Source: Asterochloris sp. CNOR1
Lineage: Eukaryota > Chlorophyta > Trebouxiophyceae > Trebouxiales > Trebouxiaceae
Reading direction: 5' to 3'
Assembly (NCBI GenBank): GCA_963969365.1
Contig: OZ017760.1
Coordinates: 310,001-374,000, forward strand
Length of the DNA stretch: 64,000 bases
Below the pieces are notes generated by a model. It made no database searches, had not been told where the DNA came from, and worked only from the letters and a program-made list of their open reading frames with translations. This document shows, one piece after another, positions 57,344 through 64,000 of the stretch. The position numbers and the translations under genes are program-made. Every line of letters starts with the position of its first letter. Position 1 is the first letter of the stretch.

Positions 57344-57415
57344 GGACGGTTAGCTCAGTGGTAGAGCGGTCGACTGCAGATCGACAGGTCACTAGTTCGA
57401 ACCTGGTACCGTCCT
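57344..57415 (+). tRNA. tRNA-Cys (GCA)
   Basis: A full cloverleaf folds: acceptor GGACGGT/ACCGTCC, D stem GCTC/GAGC, anticodon stem GTCGA/TCGAC with loop CTGCAGA (anticodon GCA), and T stem ACTAG/CTGGT with loop TTCGAAC. The discriminator base is T (U73), as expected for tRNA-Cys. There is no intron and no encoded CCA. A TTTT at 57430-57433 can serve as the RNA polymerase III stop. Confidence 0.95.
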
Positions 57416-58078
57416 CAGATGGGGCAGTGTTTTGGAGTGCGCCATACAGTCAGCACAGCTAAGAGATACACAGCCCTGGCCTCGGGACATAACTGATTTG
57501 CGCATTGCATTATATGATGCCCATGGCCTTAGCAGCCAGGCACAATGGTGAGTCTGATTTTTTGGGCCGGGCAGACTTCTCATGGCCAGCAGCTGGATGA
57601 CCCCTTGCTTCTGCATTGCTGATCTCCAGGGCAGGAGCTTGGTGAGCTATTTGTCAGGGTTGGCCTGAGTTGGGACGACAGCTGGGCCCCAGCACACCCC
57701 CTTGCCATCATCTGTTGCGTCCCTGGCATCGATAGCTGCTGTGCAACCAGCCTTGAGTTGGGACGACAGCTGGGCCCCAGCACACCCCCTTGCCATCATC
57801 TGTTGCGTCCCTGGCATCGATAGCTGCTGTGCAACCAGCCTTGAAAGGCTTGGCCAGCACCATCATCACTCCCTGGCTGTCAGAAGGTACAATTGCCATT
57901 GTGAAGCCGTGCATCTTTAGTGAAACAGTCTATATAAAGCAATCATCGGGGCCCCATCTGTGCCCTGTCTATGATACTAACTCCAATCAAGCATGCAAAA
58001 TGCAGCAATTCGGTGGGCAAGGGGATGGGGCACTCTGTTCCAGGGAACACATTCAAAGGTAACTCAGCTGGAGACATC
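57416..58078. other. Spacer between tRNA and OsmC gene
   Basis: It holds the TTTT stop of the tRNA, an 88-bp tandem duplication and the 3' flank of the minus-strand OsmC gene. No further gene is seen. Confidence 0.55.
57666..57841. repeat. 88-bp perfect tandem duplication
   Basis: TGAGTTGGGACGACAGCTGG through GTGCAACCAGCCT occurs at 57666-57753 and again at 57754-57841 with no difference seen. The identity implies a very recent event. No open frame is preserved across it. Confidence 0.92.
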
Positions 58079-58918
58079 AGAGATGGATGCCCATGCTGGA
58101 GACAAATGGCGGACGGCTGCTCTTATACTGGGCCTGGAATTTGAGACCCTGAACTGCTGCTAGTGTGTTGGCGACAGGGCATCGCTGCTCCACAGCATCC
58201 TGCAGATCCACAGGAGGGAGATGGCGTGCATCACTCTAGAGACCCCATTTATGCTTTGTGTTGAAGCTACAGCTTCCTGCTCCAGCAGTTGAGCAAACCC
58301 CAGATGTCCATTGTCCACTCAAACAGAGCAGCCTTCACTGTGCCGCCCCTCACCCTGAGCTGCGTGAGCTGCTGGGAGTTTGCTGTGGTGTCAATCTCTG
58401 CAAGGATGTCAATCTCCTGAAAGCGCGCTGGCACCCCTTGGACCCCGCGCAGGCCGCGGGCATCAAGCTTGCCCCACGCCGTCCACTTGACCTTGCCGAC
58501 CTGCAGGCCGAGCTGCTTGGCCACAGTGTGCAGCGTCACCTCTGAGCAACCTACCAGTGCACTCAGGAGATGGCACAGCGGGTTGGCGCCTGCACAGCAT
58601 GCCAGCCAAGCTTGGCACTGCTGCAGCGTTCACGCTGTGGCATGCAGGACTGCGGGTCGCACCTGAGTCCTTGCCGCCCATGCTGGCTGGCTCATCTATC
58701 ACCCATTTGTGCTTGCCGGCCTGCACAATGGTGGTTGCTCCATCGCCTTCCGCTGTCACTAATTGTGTGACCATGCGGGGCGTACTGGTATCTTTGGCTG
58801 AGCCTCTTACTTGAAGCTGCTGAGCCTGACAGCAGGGCAGCATCTCAAAAGCAGAGCATGCCCCTATTTGGCGGCCAGCCAGCTGGCTAGCAGTCTGTTG
58901 AAGCCCTTTTCTCAGCAT
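58079..58918 (-). CDS. OsmC/Ohr-family peroxiredoxin-like protein, probably organellar
   Basis: OsmC-type proteins reduce (organic) hydroperoxides with two conserved cysteines. Coding parts: about 58918-58680 (through ASMGGKDS), then GANPLCHLLSALVGCSEVTL in the exon starting near 58591 and running to about 58350 with GKLDARGLRGVQGVPARFQE, and the last exon near 58223-58079 with DAVEQRCPVANTLAAVQGL and a stop. The first Cys (LVGC, helix) and second Cys (QRCP) are both in place, and the DLRGF-like LDARGL motif follows the family. Phases at the first junction fit (GACTCAG|GTGCGA). The reading frame begins MLRKGLQQTASQLAGRQIGA, an Arg/Lys-rich, acid-free stretch like a mitochondrial or plastid presequence, before the domain start near MVTQLVTAEGDG. 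Divergent from the low-complexity gene on the right. Confidence 0.86.
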
Positions 58919-59254
58919 GGCTTGCAACACTGCGTGCTCAGCAAGTCCCACAGTGCCCCAAAACCGACATTGCGTACTAGTCAACGCCCATACAGCAAGA
59001 AACAGATCCTGCCAAACAGTGAGCCCTTGATGCTGGCACAAGAAGCACAGGCTTCAGCTGAACCTCTGTGGTTGGTTTCTCCATATTGACACAAGGTGTG
59101 AGGCTGTGCTCACAATGGTCCCTGAATCCCGAGGATGCTGTATCTGCTGCAGGATCTGCCTGGCAGTGCATCCACTCGACAGCTCATGTCGTGGATATCC
59201 GTGTCGAAGCTGTGCTCCTGTGGCATGCAGGCACATTGCAGGTCAATCCCAGCC
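58919..59254. promoter_or_regulatory. Divergent promoter between OsmC and low-complexity gene
   Basis: About 335 bp lie between the two likely start codons (58918 minus, 59255 plus). If the plus gene has an upstream exon (a TGCAG acceptor lies 13 bp before its ATG), this region would also hold that exon. Confidence 0.45.
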
Positions 59255-62200
59255 ATGAGCCTGGATGCCGTCTATGCAGCAGAGACGCGCTCTCTCACTG
59301 GCACCATGTGCCAGCTGGGGCAGGTGGTGCAGCAAGCTGCTGCAGCCTTCCAGCGACTCTCCCAGCAGGTGTGATGTGGTGTTAGCCACGATCACGCCTG
59401 CCTTTCGACGCCTGCTCCCAGCAATTTTGACTTGCATGCTAGTGTTGTCCTCATTCACAAGCGTATACTTGCAGGGAGAGGCCATTGATCAGCGCTGCCA
59501 AGCGCTGTCAGAGAGATGCCGGGCAGTGCAGGCGCACTTCACACATCTGCAAGGTACATCCCATCTACTTACAGCTTGCTGGCATCAGCATCAGCCTGTT
59601 TTGCGGCTGCTGAGTGCATGGTGCGTGCTGCAGGTGATGCCAGCAGGGCAGAGCAGTATCCAGCATCTGCGGATGGAGTGAGCCTCAGTGGCAGCGCAGA
59701 TCCTTGGATCATGCACAAGGTCAGTGATGCAGTGACGCTGCATGGTACTGCTGTTGAGGACACTGCAGGGCTTAGGTGCAGATCTGAATTCCTGCAAACA
59801 AGAGCGCCCTTTCCTTGGCAGCCAGCGTAATTTTACGTGCAGCCGCCTGTGCTGACCTGTTCAGGGTGCTGCCAGACCGCAATTGTGCCCTATCTGCAGG
59901 GCTTGTTTGCCAACACTGCTGCTGGGCAGGAGGGGCAGCCTGCAAGGTGTCCCGCAGCTGCCTCTGCTGACTACCTGTCAGCTGTCAAGCGGGCAGGGGC
60001 CACGCAGGAGCCAGGAGGCATACCTGCCGTCTGGCCTGCAGTCAATGGCAATGGAACTACTGCCGGCGGCCAGCTGGTAGATGGCGCCGGAGCTGTTGAG
60101 CATGTGGCCCAAGCCGGCGGCGGCACGCATGCCCAGAGCAGGTCTGCACAAGCCTGGCAGGATGGACGGCAGGATGGCTCCAGCTCCCAGCCCAGCCTTG
60201 GAGCACAGCAAGCCGCCCAGGACCAGGATGCAGGGCCAGCTGGGCAGCCACCCAGCTCGACTGCTGATGGCGCACCATGGGGCGTGCCTGGTGCTGCTGC
60301 CGCTGCTGCTGCTGGTGCTGCTGAAGCCAGCAGGAGCGCAGCAGCAGCAGTTCAAGAGACCGCTGGCTGGCCGCTGCCTGATGGCTCCAGCTCCCAGCGC
60401 AGCGCTGGGGTACAGCAAGCAGCCCAGCGGCAGGATGCGGGGCCAGCTGGGCAGCCACCCAGCTCGCCTGCTGATGGCACATTGTGGGGCGCGCCTGGTG
60501 CTGCTGCCGCGGCTGCTGCCGGTGCTGCTGAAGCCAGCGAGAGCGCAGCAGCGGCTGTTCCAGAGACTGCTGGCTGGCCCTTGCCTGCTGATGGAGCGAG
60601 CACAGCTGCGCCTGCTGGCAGGGAGACAGCCCCTGGGCCGCTGCCTGCTGAGCAGTACCATGAGCAGGAAGCTGCTGTTCAGCCACACAGCCCTCAACGA
60701 ACCTTGTCCGAAATCCAGGGTACAGCTGGCTGGCCACTGCCTGACGGGCAGCACCATGAGCAGGCAGAGCGGCCTGCACCGGCAAAGCGGGAGCTGTTTC
60801 CTGATGGGGCTGTGCCGGAGGGCGTGCACGAAGAGCACACCCAGCAGGAAGCACGCTGGGTGGCAGAGGCGCAGCGCAGACAGCAAGCTGCTGCACAGCA
60901 GGCCAGCCAGCAGACGGATCTGGGCTCATATAAGCCCCAGGCTGGAGACTCAGACACGGAGCAGCAGCCAGCAGAGCCTCTGGCAGTCAGAGGGTACCCT
61001 AAGGGCCCTGGCACACAGCCAGCAGAGCAGCAGCCAGGAGAACAGGCAGAGCCTGTCACCAGGCACCCTGAGGGCAATGGCAGAGGGTCAGCTGCAGACG
61101 CAGCCAGTGACGCTGCCGGCCCCAGCACAGTGCTGGTGCTGGCGGCGGGGGCAGTGGCAGCAGGCGCAGCTGGCTTGGCAGGTGCAGGTGGGACCCTTTG
61201 AGCTTGGAACACTGGGGGCGTGGCCGGGTGCTTCATGCCCTGTGGTGTCTGGCCCTGTTTGGGAGCCGCCCTTCAACATGCAACTGCCACGCATGAGTTT
61301 TCATGGGGTGCTGCCGCAGTCTGCCAGTGCCTGATGCAAGGTGTGCTCATGCTGGCCTGCAGGGCCTGCAGAGGTTGGGGCTGCAGGGGCTGTTGGCTGC
61401 CTGGCAGCTGAGTCAGCTCGAGTCACGATGAACCAGAAGGCGGGGAACGAGCCGGCGTACCAGGGTGCTGCTGCAGTGTCAGAGCAGAGCACGCAGCAGG
61501 CTGCAGCTGACACTGGCAGCAGCCTGCAAGATGAGCAGACTGTGCATGGCGAGGCTGCCAAGCAAGCAGGAGGCCCCATTGGGGATCCAGGTGGGCAGTG
61601 CTGGGCTGAAAGAGCTTGCCTGTGGCCCTAGCAGGTGGAGTTGTTGCTCAAATGGCCCAACGCAGTGTTGAAGGCTGCCTTTCTTGACCATGCGCGGCCT
61701 GATCTGCTTACCTGAGTGCCCTGCTTGTTCTGCAAGCCCACCCATCTGGGACTTCTCACACAGGACACATCAACACTCTGCCTTCTGCTCACAGCAGCTG
61801 TCTGCCTTCTTGCACCCAACAGCAGGGACCAAACTGCTCCATTGTGTGCCTGCAGAGCTGCCTGTTACCCCCTTTGCAGAGCAGGCTGCGCAGCAGGAGC
61901 GCTCCCCAAGTCCTGCAGAATGGCAGGATGCCCATAGCAGAGCTGGCAGCGCAATTTCGCTGGCTGCCGGCGAGACTTCTGGCAGCCAGATCTTCCATGA
62001 TGCTCGCAGCAGGGCTGGCAGCGCAATGTCCCTGGCAGCCAGCGAGTCGTCTGGCAGCCAGGTGTTCCAGGATGCCGGTAGCAGGAGAGGGTCAGCAGCC
62101 TCCACCTCTGGCCGCAGCTCGCCGGCGCCCCAGCTGCGCTCAGGCCCTGGGGCAGGCCTGGTGAGCGGCATTCAGCAGCCTGCATGCAAGGGTGTGAACA

Positions 62201-64000
62201 ATTGAGAGTGACTTACTTGAAGGCAAACCCAGCTTGTGCACGACCCAGGCATAGACAGGATGGAGGCAACGGCAGTCGACTTTCCACCTACTGATCGGCA
62301 ACACTCCTGGGCCGCAATGTAGCTTTCAGGGTCATCAACAGTCCAGTGGTGCCTGCCAACTGGGTTCTGCGCATGTGTGCACATGTGCCTGTAGCTGACC
62401 ACAAAGACAGCAAGCCACGTCCCATATTTGGCGTATTGACCCACAGAGGTTTGTTTGTACCTGCAGGAAGCTGAATCTGAGCAAGCGGGCAGCATGGATG
62501 CCTCTGCAGGCGTTGCCCGTGGCCTCACCAAGGTGGCCAGTGGCAGCCTCAGCAGGCCGGTCTTTGGTGCAGCAGTGACGGGCGGACCAGCGTCAGGACA
62601 GCCATCGCCTGAGAAGCCATCACAGGTAAGCGTCTGGGCAAAGAGCCTGTCCTTGCTGCTGCCAAGGCTGTATGTGTTAGCCAGAGCCCTTTGGCATCAC
62701 GCCGTCTGTTGATGGCATGGCACATGCGTCGTTCAGCAAGGTGGATTGCTCAGCAGTAGCAGTGTGCAGCCTCGCAGCTCCTTGTCATCTGTGATGCAGG
62801 AGGGTGCTGGTGCTGCACCAGCTGGCGAGCAGGCTGCTGCAGCAGGCTCCCAAGCTGAAGCAGACCGGGCGCAGCCTGAGGCCTCACCTGAGGCAGTGGG
62901 TGCAAACAGCGCCACCACTGCTGAGGTGCCACAGGTACGGCAATCTGCAGCCTGTCTTGCCTTGTGAGGGCCAGTAAGCAGACATGACAGGTTGTGTGCC
63001 TGTCTCTCTACCTGTGCACAGTGATCTTCCCCGTCTGCAGGCACATGTCTGCAGCTGCATCTAATTGCTGCCTGTGGCCAGCCACCTTTGCATTATGATT
63101 GCAGCTGCCTTCTTACGAGTGTGCAAACCCATGATTCTCACCTGCAGGTGCAGGCCTACAGCCGCAGGCGTTGGCTGCCTGTGCCCAAATGTCGCACCAT
63201 CCATGGGAGCATGTCTGCAGCTGCACACAATGTCACTTGTGCTAAGTTGTCATTCCTGCCTGCAGGCTGAGGCTGCCTTCCCTCGGAACCCTCTGTACAA
63301 GTCTCTGGAAGGCGTGCCCCAGCCTCAGCACAGTGGCAGCCCTGATGGGTCAGCAGCCCCGGCTGTCAACCAGCGCTCATTGGCTGAGACAGCCAGCCTG
63401 CAGGTCTCCACCAGCCCTCTGCCAGAGCGAGTGTCCACATCCGCTCTGCAGACCATAGCTGAGGAAAGGGCCAGGCAGGAGGGCAAAGGAGCAGCTGAGG
63501 AGGTGGGTGTGTCTGAGGCCAGCTGATGCCCATGCTGCCAGCAGTTGAGCCTCGTCAGTGCAAATTTGATGCTGTGAGCCACCCATGGGCATCTGATTGG
63601 GATTTTGAGGTGTGTTTGCAGTATCCCGCATGCTGTCTGTAGCAGCCTGCTGTTGCCAGCTGGCCTGGTCTTGTGACTGTGGCTATAGCAGTCATGCTTG
63701 CCAGTGGCTGCTGGGCAAAGGCTCTAAACGTTCTTGGCCGCAGCCAAGGTGTGGAAGCCTGGTCCTGTCAGTGCTTACCCTGTCTGTAGGAGCCTGAGGG
63801 TGACAATGATGAGCGCACCAGTCTTAACAGCAGAGCCTCAACCGATGAGAATGCTGCTGCCATCCCTAAGGCAGCAGATGCTCCAGCCCCAGAGCCATCA
63901 GCAGACGCGCCACGCTTCCCCACGATAGCGCCGCAGGCCTGGCAGGCATCCCCGGAGCTGCAGCAGGCAGCTAGGTTCCCTGTCGTGCGACCAGGGGAAT
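59255..64000 (+). CDS. Low-complexity Ala/Gln/Ser/Gly-rich protein, 3' end outside window
   Basis: Phase-consistent exons: 59255-59368, 59475-59553, 59634-59719, 59900-61187, 61363-61590, 61856-62160, 62467-62625, 62737-62934, 63266-63502 and 63790 to beyond 64000; over 890 residues so far. Only the first ~65 residues look folded, as helices: SLTGTMCQLGQVVQQAAAAF and EAIDQRCQALSERCRAVQAH. A SCAR/WAVE-type N-terminal helix bundle comes to mind, but without a decisive motif. The 1.3-kb exon contains two degenerate ~75-residue repeats (GWPLPDGSSSQRSAGVQQAA type), then a short Ala/Gly hydrophobic run (VLVLAAGAVAAGAAGLAGAG) too small-residue-rich to be sure of a membrane helix. Exon 61856-62160 has three ~26-residue repeats of the type SRAGSAMSLAASESSGSQ. 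The frame in the long exon was chosen by splice phase at both ends, since other frames are open too. Confidence 0.6.

Noticed and set aside
59978-60929. Long open frames on the minus strand (about 300 codons each) opposite the low-complexity exon
   Set aside because: Compositionally biased DNA keeps several frames open. Only the plus-strand frame has matching splice phases on both sides (phase 0 in, phase 1 out).
60081-61334. A second plus-strand frame of 417 codons
   Set aside because: It conflicts in phase with the exons before and after, and its sequence is an out-of-frame shadow of the same repeats.

Overview
This is a nuclear fragment from a eukaryote, most likely a green alga of the Trebouxiophyceae (Coccomyxa/Chlorella-like). 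The evidence is dense multi-exon genes with introns of roughly 100-1,100 bp, almost every acceptor reading (C)TGCAG, strong GTGAGT/GTGGGT donors, moderately high GC, and proteins closest in pattern to plant/algal families such as golgin candidate 5 (TMF) and clathrin light chain. I traced exons by hand using splice sites and reading-frame phase. Nothing was searched against a database, so the taxon is inference.

Layout. Left part, all minus strand: a very large coiled-coil protein with a Pro/Ser/Ala/Gln-rich middle (start about 16,669, running off the left edge); then three tandem copies of a hemerythrin (HHE) domain gene (copy A 18,943-22,252, B 24,046-27,183, C 29,891-33,574) inside a segmental triplication; a clathrin light chain (33,818-37,033 plus a missing first exon); an RP2-like TBCC/C-CAP domain protein (37,322-39,567); and an unidentified multi-exon gene (39,869-44,121). 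Right part: a divergent promoter, then on the plus strand a TMF/golgin-candidate-5 homologue (44,509-50,408) and a highly charged helical protein (51,121-55,967), a tRNA-Cys(GCA), an OsmC-family protein on the minus strand (58,079-58,918), and a divergently transcribed low-complexity Ala/Gln/Ser/Gly-rich protein (59,255 to beyond the right edge).

Three gene products belong to membrane-traffic systems: a clathrin coat subunit, a Golgi golgin, and a relative of the ARL3 GTPase-activating protein RP2. The HHE genes (predicted non-haem di-iron proteins) and OsmC (thiol peroxidase-type) point to iron/oxygen/redox functions. I see no operon-like logic, as expected in a eukaryote.

The most unusual signal is not a gene. 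In at least seven introns of four different genes (or gene families), a short stretch that straddles an exon-intron junction (exon end plus its own donor, or acceptor plus exon start) has been tandemly copied into the neighbouring intron two to six times, leaving decayed exon-like pieces with splice sites. Other points worth attention are an apparent loss of the catalytic arginine in the RP2-like protein, loss of a predicted iron ligand in hemerythrin copy A, a near-identical patch between hemerythrin copies A and B that looks like gene conversion, and an in-phase junction that could fuse the RP2-like and clathrin light chain reading frames.
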